Assembly (NCBI GenBank): GCA_013823985.1
Contig: PNNB01000070.1
Coordinates: forward strand, 25,039-89,038
From: Sphingopyxis sp.
Lineage (GTDB): Bacteria > Pseudomonadota > Alphaproteobacteria > Sphingomonadales > Sphingomonadaceae
Direction of reading: 5' to 3'
DNA: 64,000 bases
A program made the translations under genes and the position numbers. Shown here piece after piece: positions 25,803 to 35,011 of this stretch. A model generated the notes under the pieces. It worked only from the letters and a program-made list of their open reading frames with translations, did not search any database and was not told the origin of the DNA. How positions within the stretch are numbered: position 1 is the first letter of the stretch; each line of letters opens with the position of its first letter.

Positions 25803-27614
25803 GTGGCTGCCGAACAATTTGACGATTTTGACAGCTTTCCCAATCTGGTGTCGATGTTTCTCACCCGCGCACGGTATCGCGGGGATGCGCCGTTTCTCTG
25901 GGCGAAGAAAGAGGGCGGGTGGCAGTCGCTAAGCTGGGCCGAAACCGCACGCCAGGTCGCCGCGTTCGCCAAATCGCTGCGCCAGTTGGGCCTGCAAAAA
26001 GGCGACCGCGTTATGCTGGTGTCCGAAAACCGGCCCGAATGGTGCATTGCGGATCTCGGTATTATGGCCGCTGGCTGCGTTACTGTACCGACCTACACCA
26101 CCAACACCGAACGCGACCATCAGCATATCCTCGACAATAGCGCATCGCGCGCCGTGGTCGTTTCTTCGGCCAAACTCGCCAAGACGCTGCTACCGGCCGC
26201 AATCCGCTCGTCCGAAGCGGAGTTCATCATTGGCATGGAGCCGCTACAGGCAACGCAACAAGGGCAGTTGTCGATCCACAATTGGGGCGACATGGTCAAT
26301 GGCACCGATGCAGATGTCCGCGCGACCGAAGCCGCAATGGCCACGGTGACGCGCGATGACCTTGCCTGCATCATCTACACCAGCGGCACCGGCGGTGCGC
26401 CGCGCGGCGTCATGCAGCAGCATGGCGCGATCCTGCACAATGCCGACGGCGCAGCGGCGGTTCTACGCGAAGATTTCGGACTGGATGAGGAAGAGGTGTT
26501 CCTGTCCTTCCTGCCGCTCAGCCATGCGTACGAACATTCGGGCGGCCAGTTCCTGCCGATCGGCGTAGGCGCGCAAATCTATTATGCCGAGGGTCTGGAA
26601 AAGCTCGCCTCCAACATCGAAGAAACGCGCCCGACTATCATGGTCGTCGTCCCCCGTCTGTTCGAGGTGTTGCGTCAGCGGATGATCAAGGCAGTCGAAA
26701 AGCAGGGCAAGTTCCCCAACTATCTGCTCGACAAGGCGCTGACCATTGGCGAGCGCGATTATAAGGGCAAGAAGCGGCTGCGCGATGCGCCGATGCGCGT
26801 GCTGCTGTCGCGCACGATCAAGCCAAAGATCCAGGCCCGCTTTGGCGGCCGTATGAAGGCGATGGTTTCGGGCGGCGCGCCGCTCAATCCCGATATCGGC
26901 GTATTCTTCCAGTCGCTGGGGATCACACTGTTGCAGGGCTATGGCCAGACCGAAGCCGGTCCCGTCATCAGTTGCAACCGGCCGAGCGTCGGGTTGAAAA
27001 TGGACACCGTCGGCCCGCCGCTGAAAAACACCGAGGTCAAAATAGCCGAAGATGGCGAAATCCTTGTGCGCGGTCCGCTGGTCATGCGCGGATATTGGCG
27101 GAACAAGACCGAGACGGATCGTGTCATCATCGACGGCTGGCTGCACACGGGCGACATCGGCCATATTGATGACAAGGGCCGGATTGCGATTACCGACCGA
27201 AAGAAGGACCTCATCGTCAACGACAAGGGCGACAATATCGCGCCGCAAAAGGTCGAAGGCATGCTGACGCTGCAGCCTGAAATCCTGCAGGCGATGGTGT
27301 CCGGCGACAAGCGGCCCTATATTGTCGGCCTGATTGTACCTGACCCCGAATGGACGCTGGACTGGTGCCGGGCGCAGGATATCAAATGTGATTTTGCGGA
27401 CCTGAACGACAACCCGCAATATCGATCCGCTCTGCGTGCGGCTGTGGACCGGGTGAACGCGGATTTGTCAGTGACCGAAAAAGTCCGCCAGTTCGAACTT
27501 ACCGATGAACCTTTTACCATTGAAAATGGCGAAATGACGCCGAGCATGAAAATCCGCCGCCATGTCATCCGCGAACGTTATGCGGCGCGGGTGAATGGGA
27601 TGTATAAGGATTGA
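25803..27614 (+). CDS. Long-chain acyl-CoA synthetase (AMP-binding, FadD15/FAA-like)
   Basis: A 603-residue adenylate-forming enzyme that activates fatty acids to acyl-CoA through an acyl-AMP. The P-loop motif is YTSGTGGAPRGV, with Arg in place of the more common Lys. Other core motifs are LPLSHAYEH, GYGQTEAGPVIS (A5), and GWLHTGDIGHIDDKGRI with DRKKDLI (A7-A8). The start is a GTG at 25803, supported by AAGGAGA at a good distance. No membrane segment is apparent. It belongs to the group of cytosolic long-chain ligases; the exact chain length cannot be read. Confidence 0.93.
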   Translation: MAAEQFDDFDSFPNLVSMFLTRARYRGDAPFLWAKKEGGWQSLSWAETARQVAAFAKSLRQLGLQKGDRVMLVSENRPEWCIADLGIMAAGCVTVPTYTTNTERDHQHILDNSASRAVVVSSAKLAKTLLPAAIRSSEAEFIIGMEPLQATQQGQLSIHNWGDMVNGTDADVRATEAAMATVTRDDLACIIYTSGTGGAPRGVMQQHGAILHNADGAAAVLREDFGLDEEEVFLSFLPLSHAYEHSGGQFLPIGVGAQIYYAEGLEKLASNIEETRPTIMVVVPRLFEVLRQRMIKAVEKQGKFPNYLLDKALTIGERDYKGKKRLRDAPMRVLLSRTIKPKIQARFGGRMKAMVSGGAPLNPDIGVFFQSLGITLLQGYGQTEAGPVISCNRPSVGLKMDTVGPPLKNTEVKIAEDGEILVRGPLVMRGYWRNKTETDRVIIDGWLHTGDIGHIDDKGRIAITDRKKDLIVNDKGDNIAPQKVEGMLTLQPEILQAMVSGDKRPYIVGLIVPDPEWTLDWCRAQDIKCDFADLNDNPQYRSALRAAVDRVNADLSVTEKVRQFELTDEPFTIENGEMTPSMKIRRHVIRERYAARVNGMYKD

Positions 27615-27867
27615 GGGTGGCATACCACACCGTCACCCTGAACTTGTTTCAGGGTCCATCGTGCAGCAGTCGCCGCAGTCTGAGAGAAAGCGCAACCGGG
27701 CGTCACGCTATGGCTTGTTACTACAGGGCAGGAATGGTCTGGCAAATGGACCCTGAAACAAGTTCAGGGTGACGGGTTAAGTAAGAATTTGGGGCTACGG
27801 GGTCGGTGAGGAACTGGCAAAACTGCGGGGGGGACAGTCCCTTCAGGGACTATCCCCAATCATTACA
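27615..27867. other. Convergent intergenic region with REPIN-like repeat
   Basis: The convergent gap between the acyl-CoA ligase and the M1 peptidase holds a REPIN-like inverted pair at 27632-27773 and a hairpin near 27830-27856 (arms with GGGACAGTCCC and GGGACTATCCC). The latter could stop transcription from either side, although it has no T-run. Confidence 0.5.
27632..27773. repeat. REPIN-like inverted repeat, copy 1
   Basis: The 27-base end GTCACCCTGAACTTGTTTCA plus GGGTCCA at 27632 recurs in inverted orientation at 27747-27773. The same pair with the same spacing (142 against 144 bp) is found at 37068-37211, while the interior differs. Such paired palindromes are non-autonomous elements mobilised by RAYT-type transposases; none is in this window. 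Confidence 0.8.
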
Positions 27868-30531
27868 TCACTGCCCAGCCTTTTCATCCAGCCATGCGGA
27901 CGTTTCGGTCCGGATCCGCGGTTGCGATTTGATGCGGGTCTGGATCGCGGCAATTGCCTGATCGACGGGCTTGCGCGATTCAGGCGACAGATAGGCTTTG
28001 GCATAAGCTTCAAGCTTGCCAACCATCGCCGGGTCGCTGGAGCCATAGCCTAAGCCCGGAATGAATTCCGACTTGGACGATACATCGACCAGACCTTCGA
28101 CTGCTTCACGGTTCGCTAAGGCGAAATCGACGGCCAGTTCGGGATGGTCACCCGATACGCCATTGATGATCGCGGCGCTCAGCGTAGGGCCGGGCTCCTT
28201 GGTCAGGGCGAGCGCCAGTGCCTGCTTTGCAAGGGCCATGTCGCGGGCGGAGCCGAGCAAGCGATACATGCTCGATTTCACGAGGAAGCTCTCGGCCGTC
28301 TGGCCCAGCTTGCGCATCTTGTCCCAGTCGGCCTGATTGGCATTTTGCGCGATCACACCGAGCCATGTGGTGCGCAGCGGGCCATCCAGTGCCGCAGGAT
28401 TACTGTCCAGCTCTGCGAATAGACGCTTGGCTTCGGCCACGACCGCAGGATCGCCCATATAGCCCAGCGTACTGATCAGCGAACTGCGCAAATTGGCGTC
28501 CAAGGTGCTGTCGGAAGGGCTTTGGCGATAGCCTAGCTTGGCAAGCGCGGGACCAAAACGGTTACTGGCCAGTTTCGCGAGTTTGGCTTGGCGCGCGGGG
28601 TCCTTTTCAAACAGCCCGTAGAGATAGCTGTAGGTGGACACATTATCCTCGGTCACCCGCTGGCTGGTGTCGGACGGCACAGCATCCACGAGATTTAAAG
28701 CGGTGCGTACAGGCTGATATTCATTGAAGGCAAGGCTTTGGCTGTCGTTGAGCAAGCCGAGCTGGTCGATTGCCGGAAGCTTGGCAAAATCCTTCTGCAA
28801 GGCAGCCATCATATCGGGTTGGTAGAGCACGCGGTAATAGCCGCTTTGACCGGCATTCACGATAAAGGCCCCGCAGCCAGCGAGTTGCAGCGATCCACTA
28901 CCGTTCGAAATGACCGTCTTGCTTGGCGCTTGTCCTATAACCTGCGCGATGACCGGCACATTCCAGCGTTGCGGTTTGGCCGATGTCTCGGCCTTGCGGT
29001 CCCGCGAAAATTCGCTTTGGGTTAGGGTGAGCAAGGTCGATCCATTGACGCATTTCGCTGAAGCGACCTGAATCAGGGGAACACCGGGTTGCTTGGTGAA
29101 ATCATGCGCAATTTTGACCAGCCCCTTGGCGCCTGCCGCCTCTACGGCGTTCCAGAGATCGTCGGTGCGGGTGTTGGCGTAAGCATGTTTCTTCATGTAG
29201 CTGCGCAAGCCATCGCGCCAGACATTCTCGCCGGCAAAGGCTTCGAGCATCGTGATCACCGCTTCACCCTTTTGATAGGTGATGGTGTCAAAGGCCTGGC
29301 TGGTCTGTTCGACGGTCGAAATTTTCTGGATGACGGGATGGGTGGTGACATAAGCATCAAGGCCCATCGCCCCTTCGCGGCCATTCACACGGTCCAGTTC
29401 GCTTTGCCAGTCAGGGTTGAAATGGGCGGTTGCCTTGCTTTCCATCCAGCTGGCAAAACCTTCGTTCAGCCATAGATCGTCCCACCAGGCCATGGTGACC
29501 AGATTGCCGAACCATTGATGGGCTATTTCATGCGCGTCGGTGGAGAAAATCCCCTGACGCGTGCGGGCGCTGGTGATTTTGGGGTCGTTCAGCAGGACGC
29601 GTTCAAAAGTGAAGATCGCGCCCCAATTCTCCATCGCGCTGAAAAACTGGCTTTGTCCGGGACCTGCCACATTGTCGAGCTTGGGCAGCGGATAGGGGGT
29701 CGCGAAATAGTCGTTGTAATATTCGACCAGCTTGGCCGATGCATCCAGCGCATATTGGCCTTTGGGGCCGTTCCCCTTGCCGACGACGACGCCGACTTCG
29801 GTTGGCCCGACCTGCTTGGTGATGCGGTCAAATTCGCCCAAGCCGAAGAATAGCAAATAGGTCGACATTTTGGGCGATGTGCCGAAGCGAACCTCGGCCA
29901 AGCCATTACCAATGTCGCGCCGGGCGGCGACGGGCATGTTGCTGACCGCCATCTGGTCGGCGGGGACCGTAGCGGTCAGATCAAAGGTCGCCTTGTAATT
30001 GGGTTCGTCCCAACTCGGCACGAAACGGCGTGCATCGGGCGCTTCGAACTGGGTGAAAAGCGCGCGCTTTTCGACGCCTTGGGGGTTCTTGTAATCCAAC
30101 GCGAACAGGCCATTCGCCTGTTGCAGGATCTTGCCCGCATAATCGATGTTCAGCGTATAGCGTCCGGCGGCCAGCTTTTTGCCAAAGCTGATGGTCGCAG
30201 TTTGTGCCGCCGCATCGACCGTTGCGGTGGCTGGCATCGCCGCCGCGCGGCCCTTGGCGATGGTGACGCGGCGAAAGTCGATATCCGCGGCGTTGAGCGT
30301 GATGCTGTCGCTGGGGGTGTTCAGCATGAACTCGATCAGGACATTGCCGTCAAAGCTCAGCTTTTCGGCATTGGGCGTGACGGTGATGCTATAGTGCAAG
30401 GGCGCTGCGTTGCGGGGGAGCTGAGATGGAACCTCAGCCGTTGCCGCCTTTGATGGAGCAGCCATAGCGCTGCCGAGCGGCGCCAAGGCCAGCAAAGCAG
30501 CCGATGCCGCGAGCGAAAAACGTACTTTCAT
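27868..30531 (-). CDS. M1-family aminopeptidase, exported
   Basis: An 887-residue zinc aminopeptidase. The N-terminus MKVRFSLAASAALLALAPLG is a signal peptide with cleavage near AMAA, so it acts in the periplasm or outside. The exopeptidase motif is SAMENWGAI and the zinc site is HEIAHQWFGN with the second Glu in LNEGFASW. An ERAP1-like helical C-terminal domain follows (about 540-887). The start at 30531 is set by the signal peptide; the frame is open for 49 more codons upstream. It follows tlyA by 26 bases on the same strand. Confidence 0.95.
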   Translation of the reverse strand: MKVRFSLAASAALLALAPLGSAMAAPSKAATAEVPSQLPRNAAPLHYSITVTPNAEKLSFDGNVLIEFMLNTPSDSITLNAADIDFRRVTIAKGRAAAMPATATVDAAAQTATISFGKKLAAGRYTLNIDYAGKILQQANGLFALDYKNPQGVEKRALFTQFEAPDARRFVPSWDEPNYKATFDLTATVPADQMAVSNMPVAARRDIGNGLAEVRFGTSPKMSTYLLFFGLGEFDRITKQVGPTEVGVVVGKGNGPKGQYALDASAKLVEYYNDYFATPYPLPKLDNVAGPGQSQFFSAMENWGAIFTFERVLLNDPKITSARTRQGIFSTDAHEIAHQWFGNLVTMAWWDDLWLNEGFASWMESKATAHFNPDWQSELDRVNGREGAMGLDAYVTTHPVIQKISTVEQTSQAFDTITYQKGEAVITMLEAFAGENVWRDGLRSYMKKHAYANTRTDDLWNAVEAAGAKGLVKIAHDFTKQPGVPLIQVASAKCVNGSTLLTLTQSEFSRDRKAETSAKPQRWNVPVIAQVIGQAPSKTVISNGSGSLQLAGCGAFIVNAGQSGYYRVLYQPDMMAALQKDFAKLPAIDQLGLLNDSQSLAFNEYQPVRTALNLVDAVPSDTSQRVTEDNVSTYSYLYGLFEKDPARQAKLAKLASNRFGPALAKLGYRQSPSDSTLDANLRSSLISTLGYMGDPAVVAEAKRLFAELDSNPAALDGPLRTTWLGVIAQNANQADWDKMRKLGQTAESFLVKSSMYRLLGSARDMALAKQALALALTKEPGPTLSAAIINGVSGDHPELAVDFALANREAVEGLVDVSSKSEFIPGLGYGSSDPAMVGKLEAYAKAYLSPESRKPVDQAIAAIQTRIKSQPRIRTETSAWLDEKAGQ

Positions 30532-30557
30532 AATATGCTCCCCGAATAGGACGGGCT

Positions 30558-31298
30558 TCAGTTTTTCTGTGCCCAGATTAGGAATTCGATATTGCCTTGC
30601 GGCCCCGTTATGGGGCTGGTTGTCAGACCGCGTACAGTCCAGTTTTTTTCGACCAACCACATTTTGACTTCGGCACACACGCGCGCATGGATCGCTTCGT
30701 CGCGCACGACGCCGCCTTTTCCGACCTCGCCACGCCCGGCCTCAAACTGCGGCTTGATAAGGGCGATGATCTGCGCGCCGGTTTTTGCGAATGTCAGCGG
30801 GGTTTCCAAGACCTTGGCAAGGCTGATAAAACTGGCGTCGCACACGATGATGTCGACAGGCTCGGGAATATGGCTTTCGGTTAAAATCCGGGCGCTTGTT
30901 TGCTCATGGACAATGACGCGATCGTCCTGCCGTAATTTCCAGGCGAGCTGGTTGGTGCCGCTGTCGACGGCATAGACCCGCGCCGCGCCATTGGTCAGCA
31001 ACACATCCGTAAAGCCGCCGGTCGATGATCCGACATCCATGGCGACCGCGCCGGTCACATCAATGGCGAATTCTTCCAGCGCGTGCGCCAGCTTGATGCC
31101 GCCGCGCGACACCCAGGGATGGTCGCTGCCTTTGACGTGCAGTTCGGCATCTTCGGCGACTTGCTGACCGGGCTTCAGCGCCTTTGCATCGCCGACAAAT
31201 ACATGGCCTGCCATCACCAAGGCCTGCGCGCGCGTTTTGCTGTCCGCGAGATTGCGGTCCACGATCAGCTGATCCAAGCGTATTTTTTTCGTCGCCAT
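30558..31298 (-). CDS. tlyA: TlyA-family rRNA 2'-O-methyltransferase
   Basis: A 246-residue protein with an N-terminal S4 RNA-binding domain (residues 5-65, KTRAQALVMAGHVFVG) and an FtsJ-like methyltransferase domain with the SAM site MDVGSSTGGFTDVLL. The KPQFEAGRGEVGKGGVVRD segment is diagnostic of the family. TlyA enzymes methylate rRNA cytidines in some bacteria and are named as hemolysins in others. In sphingomonads the gene is housekeeping. It heads a two-gene unit with the M1 peptidase. Confidence 0.93.
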   Translation of the reverse strand: MATKKIRLDQLIVDRNLADSKTRAQALVMAGHVFVGDAKALKPGQQVAEDAELHVKGSDHPWVSRGGIKLAHALEEFAIDVTGAVAMDVGSSTGGFTDVLLTNGAARVYAVDSGTNQLAWKLRQDDRVIVHEQTSARILTESHIPEPVDIIVCDASFISLAKVLETPLTFAKTGAQIIALIKPQFEAGRGEVGKGGVVRDEAIHARVCAEVKMWLVEKNWTVRGLTTSPITGPQGNIEFLIWAQKN

Positions 31299-31347
31299 AT
31301 CGCAGGGCGCTAGCGCAATGCAGTGCTTTTGGCCATAAGCTGCAGGG

Positions 31348-31878
31348 ATGAAGCTTCACTATCCCCTATTTGCCAGCCTGTTAGCTCTGTCGGCTTGCGC
31401 CTCGCCACCGCCAGCGCCGCCACCCGCACCGGTTGCCAAGCCTGCACCTGTGGTAACCCCCGCACCCGCGCCGCAGCGGCCGAAGGGTAGCTGGCTCGAC
31501 TGGCCGCTGGAGGCAGGCGACTGGGTCTATCGCCGCGATGAACGCGGGTCGCTTGGCCTGTTCGGGCCTACAGGGCAGAATGCGACGGTCACGCTGCGCT
31601 GCGATACCACGCGCCGCCGCCTGTATCTCGCGCGTGCGGGCGCCGGGGCAGCCGCCCGGATGACAGTGCGGACAAGCTCTTCGTTGAAGGAACTGACCGC
31701 CAGCCCCACTGGCGCAACGCCGCCTTATCTGGCCGTCGAAATACTGCCGACTGATCCGATCCTCGACGCCATGGCCTTCAGCCGCGGCCGCATCGCGCTG
31801 GAGGTGGAGGGGCAGCAGCCAATAGCGATCCCGTCCTGGACCGAAATCACGCGAATAGTGGAAGATTGCAGAGCCTGA
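31348..31878 (+). CDS. Proline-rich lipoprotein, function unknown
   Basis: A 176-residue lipoprotein with the lipobox LSAC at residues 14-17, followed by a proline/alanine linker (about 18-48) that would span out from the membrane. The globular part begins at SWLDWPLEAGDWVYRRDERG and contains a conserved-looking beta domain. Divergently transcribed from tlyA, with 49 bases between the starts. Proteins of this type are common in sphingomonads but have no assigned role. Confidence 0.85.
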   Translation: MKLHYPLFASLLALSACASPPPAPPPAPVAKPAPVVTPAPAPQRPKGSWLDWPLEAGDWVYRRDERGSLGLFGPTGQNATVTLRCDTTRRRLYLARAGAGAAARMTVRTSSSLKELTASPTGATPPYLAVEILPTDPILDAMAFSRGRIALEVEGQQPIAIPSWTEITRIVEDCRA

Positions 31879-32012
31879 GGGCTTCGACGCAGAACCGCAA
31901 TGTTTGACGGAAAAAAAATTTAATACAAGACTTGTTTGCAAACTTTGTTTGATTCAGTTTCAGAGTCGCGGAGGGCAGATATATGTTTGAAGCAAGCAAT
32001 TTCCATTCAACG

Positions 32013-32026
32013 AAAGGAGGTGATCC
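32013..32026 (+). promoter_or_regulatory. Extended Shine-Dalgarno matching the whole 16S 3' tail
   Basis: The 14 bases AAAGGAGGTGATCC are the exact complement of the bacterial 16S rRNA 3' end GGATCACCTCCTTT. The usual core AGGAGG ends 7 bases before an ATG at 32028, the ideal distance. Ordinary genes in this window have only 4-6 matching bases. Confidence 0.8.
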
Positions 32027-32027
32027 G

Positions 32028-32084
32028 ATGTCTCATGGTTCAGTTAAGAGGTCGGGCAAATCCGTTCGGGAGATCGGCCGCTGA
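32028..32084 (+). CDS. 18-residue basic micropeptide ORF
   Basis: The ORF encodes MSHGSVKRSGKSVREIGR, a very basic peptide. It has the strongest ribosome binding site in the window and is followed 75 bases later by a Rho-independent terminator. It has no membrane segment. Two shorter readings follow (a 12-codon one at about 32110-32148). The peptide could be a real product, or the ORF could exist to load ribosomes on a regulatory RNA. I do not recognise it. Confidence 0.55.
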   Translation: MSHGSVKRSGKSVREIGR

Positions 32085-32159
32085 TCCAATCAGCGATGCC
32101 GGTCACGGCATGAAAGCAACTTCCGGCAGCGGCACATCCGACCGCTGACCCATGTTTAA

Positions 32160-32190
32160 GGGCCGTTGGAGCAACTCCAGCGGCCCTTTT
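32160..32190 (+). terminator. Rho-independent terminator of the small transcript
   Basis: Twelve-base arms at 32160-32171 and 32175-32186 pair with one wobble around a CAA loop, followed by TTTT. It lies between the micropeptide ORF and sppA. Confidence 0.88.
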
Positions 32191-32276
32191 CTGTGCCTTA
32201 TATGCCGTTGGTCGAAAGAATGCTGGAATTTGCGCGGGCAACACCTACATCAACCTCATAGTTCAAGGGGTAGTGT

Positions 32277-34151
32277 ATGACGTTTTTGCGGATCAGCTGG
32301 AAAATCATTGTCGGTTTGAAGGACCTGTTGGTGCTTTTGCTGCTCCTGCTGTTTTTCGCGCTGCTGTTCGCTCTGCTCAGCGCGAGCCCCAACCCTGGCA
32401 TGGTGCGCGAAGGCGCGCTCTGGCTGAAGCTGGACGGCGTCGTCTCCGAACAGCCGGCCGAGGTTGATCCCCTGACCGCGCTGACGTCCACCGCTATGCC
32501 GGTGAGCGAAATCCGGCAGCGCGATATCATCCGATCCCTGAAAATCGCGGAAAGCGACAAGCGTATCAAGGCCGTGGTGCTGGATATGGACCGCTTCATG
32601 GGCGGCGGGCAGGCGAGCCTTTCGGCGATTGGCGACAGCCTTGATGCCGTCAAAAAGGCGGGCAAGCCCGTCTACGCCTTTGCCACCGCCTATACCGACG
32701 ACAGCTATCAACTGGCCGCTCATGCGACACAGATCTGGATGGATCCCCTCGGCGGCGCGATGTTGACCGGCCCCGGCGGGTCGCAGCCTTATTATAAGGG
32801 GTTGCTCGATCAATTGGGCATCAAGGCCAATATTTACCGCGTCGGCACCTATAAGAGCGCGGTTGAACCCTATATGCGGTCCGACCAGTCGCCGGAATCG
32901 AAAGAGGCGATCAAGGGCGTCTATGACGAGATCTGGGGCCAGTGGAAAGCCGACGTTGCCAAGGCGAGGCCTCAGGCTCAGATCAACGGCATATTGAACG
33001 ACCCCGCAGGCTCGGTCGAAGGCGCGCGCGGAAATCTGGCGCAACTGGCGGTTTCCAGCAAGCTGGTCGACAAATTGGGCGACCGCATCGCGTTCGGCAA
33101 ATTCATCGCCACCAAGGTCGGCACGGACGAAAAGAAAACGACAGGCGGTTTCGCCGCCACGCCGATGGATGCCTTGCTCGCAAGCTATGGCCCGCCAAAT
33201 GCGGGGCAGCAGATTGGCGTGGTGACCATTGCGGGCACCATTGTCGATGGCGAAGCCGGACCAGGCACAGCGGCGGGCGATACCATCAGCGGCCTGATTT
33301 ACGACGCGATCGACAATAAGGATTTGCAGGCCCTCGTCGTTCGCGTCGACTCCCCCGGCGGGTCGGTGACGGCGTCGGAGAAAATCCGTCTGGCGATCGA
33401 AGCGGCCAAAGCCAAGGAAATTCCCGTGATCGTGTCGATGGCCAACCTTGCGGCCAGTGGCGGATATTGGGTGTCCTTGCCTGCCGATGTCATCTTCGCC
33501 GAACCGTCCACGATTACAGGCTCCATCGGCATCTTCGGCGTTATACCAAGTGCGCAGGCCGGTTTGGCCAAGATCGGGGTCAATGCCGACGGCGTGAAAA
33601 CAACTCCGCTGTCAGGTGAGCCTGATGTGCTGGGCGGTTTCAGCCCCGAATTCGACCGCGTCGCGCAAAGCGCCATCGAAAATGGCTACCGTGAATTCAT
33701 CACCCGCGTCGCAACCGCCCGCAAAAAGACACCCGAACAGGTCGATGCCATTGCGCAAGGCCGTGTCTGGGCCGGTGGTACGGCACGGCAAATTGGTCTG
33801 GTGGACCGCTATGGCGGCATGGACGATGCCTTGGCCGAAGCGGCGAAACGCGCCGGATTGAAGGCCGATGGCTGGCACGCCGTCTATATCGAACCCCAAC
33901 CCAGCTTTGCAGGCTCGCTCCTCGGTGGCTTGATGCCCAAGCGGGCGAGCGTTGCTGCGCCTATGGATATTTTTGCCCAGGCTGCATGGCAGCAGCAGTT
34001 GTTCGTGCAACGCATGGCTGCCGATCTCGACATGCTGACCGCTGTCAAAGGTGTGCAGGCCCGTTGTCTGGAATGCGCCGAGTTCACCCCGCCGACTACC
34101 GCAAAGGCGGATAGCGGCTGGTTATCGGTACTGGCGAAGCTTTTTGCTTAA
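32277..34151 (+). CDS. sppA: Signal peptide peptidase SppA, 67-kDa type
   Basis: A 624-residue membrane-bound serine protease that degrades cleaved signal peptides. One transmembrane helix near residues 12-35 anchors two tandem S49 domains facing the periplasm. The catalytic Lys is in GTYKSAVEPYMRS in the first domain and the catalytic Ser in NLAASGGYWVS in the second, the arrangement of the long type. AAGGGG precedes the ATG. The last base of its TAA is shared with the convergent lipoprotein gene. Confidence 0.95.
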   Translation: MTFLRISWKIIVGLKDLLVLLLLLLFFALLFALLSASPNPGMVREGALWLKLDGVVSEQPAEVDPLTALTSTAMPVSEIRQRDIIRSLKIAESDKRIKAVVLDMDRFMGGGQASLSAIGDSLDAVKKAGKPVYAFATAYTDDSYQLAAHATQIWMDPLGGAMLTGPGGSQPYYKGLLDQLGIKANIYRVGTYKSAVEPYMRSDQSPESKEAIKGVYDEIWGQWKADVAKARPQAQINGILNDPAGSVEGARGNLAQLAVSSKLVDKLGDRIAFGKFIATKVGTDEKKTTGGFAATPMDALLASYGPPNAGQQIGVVTIAGTIVDGEAGPGTAAGDTISGLIYDAIDNKDLQALVVRVDSPGGSVTASEKIRLAIEAAKAKEIPVIVSMANLAASGGYWVSLPADVIFAEPSTITGSIGIFGVIPSAQAGLAKIGVNADGVKTTPLSGEPDVLGGFSPEFDRVAQSAIENGYREFITRVATARKKTPEQVDAIAQGRVWAGGTARQIGLVDRYGGMDDALAEAAKRAGLKADGWHAVYIEPQPSFAGSLLGGLMPKRASVAAPMDIFAQAAWQQQLFVQRMAADLDMLTAVKGVQARCLECAEFTPPTTAKADSGWLSVLAKLFA

Positions 34152-34459
34152 GCCTTAACGGCGCAAATCAGGCCGGACGAGCTTACGACCCCGAGTATCT
34201 CGGGGTCTTGCAGCGACTTGGTGCGCTTCAAAAACTCGTCCACGGAAAGCTTGCGCACATCCTTGTCGCGCAGTTTTTTCAGGCCCGACAGCTTGTTGAG
34301 CTGGATCAGCGACAGCCGGTCGACCATCCGGTCGGCCATGCACGAGGCGATGGGCTTGGAAAGTCCGGCGTCCATCAACGCCGTGCGCACCCGCGTTTCC
34401 GGCGTGGCGCAGGCGGATAGCGCCAGCACCGAGACCGCGACGAGTGCAAGACGCTTCAT
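34148..34459 (-). CDS. Small putative lipoprotein downstream of ppa
   Basis: A 103-residue protein with a lipobox LSAC at residues 13-16. The mature part contains a repeated helix pattern (LSLIQLNKLSGLKKLRDKDV) and ends with a Cys-containing tail. Its ATG at 34459 overlaps the TGA of the pyrophosphatase gene as ATGA, so translation is coupled. Its stop codon overlaps the sppA stop in the palindrome TTAA. Function unknown. Confidence 0.8.
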   Translation of the reverse strand: MKRLALVAVSVLALSACATPETRVRTALMDAGLSKPIASCMADRMVDRLSLIQLNKLSGLKKLRDKDVRKLSVDEFLKRTKSLQDPEILGVVSSSGLICAVKA

Positions 34460-34992
34460 ACCCCATGCTCCTTGGCGCGCGCGACGCAATCCATGATGAT
34501 GCGCTTGGCATCCTTTTCATCGCCCCAGCCATTGAGCTTCGCCCATTTGCCGGGTTCGAGGTCTTTATAATGGGTGAAGAAATGCTCGATCTGCTGCAGC
34601 ACGATGGGTGGCATATCCTTATAGGTCACGACATCGGCATAATAAGGAAAGGTCGCGTTGACCGGCACGCAAAGCAGCTTTTCATCGCCGCCCTTGTCAT
34701 CTTCCATCATGAGCACGCCGATGGGGCGGCATTTGACAACGGCACCTGCCACAATCGGCGAACGTGCGACAACCAGCGCATCCAATGGATCGCCATCTTC
34801 ACCCAGCGTATGCGGCACAAAGCCATAATTGGCCGGATAGCGCATCGGCGTGTGCAGGAAACGGTCGACGAACAAGGCACCTGAGGCCTTGTCAAATTCA
34901 TACTTCACCGGTTCGCCACCAATCGGCACTTCGATCAGGACGTTCAGGCTTTCGGGGACATCGTCACCGGCGGGGATCAGGTCAATACGCAT
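34456..34992 (-). CDS. ppa: Inorganic pyrophosphatase, soluble family I
   Basis: A 178-residue cytosolic enzyme that hydrolyses pyrophosphate to phosphate and pulls biosynthetic reactions forward. Conserved parts are EVPIGGEPVKYEFDK, the active-site signature GEDGDPLDALV with three metal-binding Asp, and YKDLEPGKW. The start at 34992 gives the standard MRIDLIPAG N-terminus. It lies 20 bases downstream of the M61 peptidase gene on the same strand. Confidence 0.97.
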   Translation of the reverse strand: MRIDLIPAGDDVPESLNVLIEVPIGGEPVKYEFDKASGALFVDRFLHTPMRYPANYGFVPHTLGEDGDPLDALVVARSPIVAGAVVKCRPIGVLMMEDDKGGDEKLLCVPVNATFPYYADVVTYKDMPPIVLQQIEHFFTHYKDLEPGKWAKLNGWGDEKDAKRIIMDCVARAKEHGV

Positions 34993-35011
34993 GGGAGAAT
35001 GCTTTCTTGAG

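Larger units (their letters stand above)
31879..32276. other. Intergenic region carrying a small structured transcription unit
   Basis: This stretch contains a perfect 10-bp palindrome GTTTGCAAAC near 31934, an 18-codon ORF with an extreme ribosome binding site (32028-32084) and a strong terminator (32160-32190). Together they look like one short transcript of roughly 200-280 bases. TTGACG at 31904 and TAATAC at 31921 resemble promoter boxes, but they are only 11 bases apart. Confidence 0.5.

Noticed and set aside
24501..25817. 438-codon minus-strand reading opposite ggt
   Set aside because: It is antisense to a well-conserved enzyme and has no domain or start signal.
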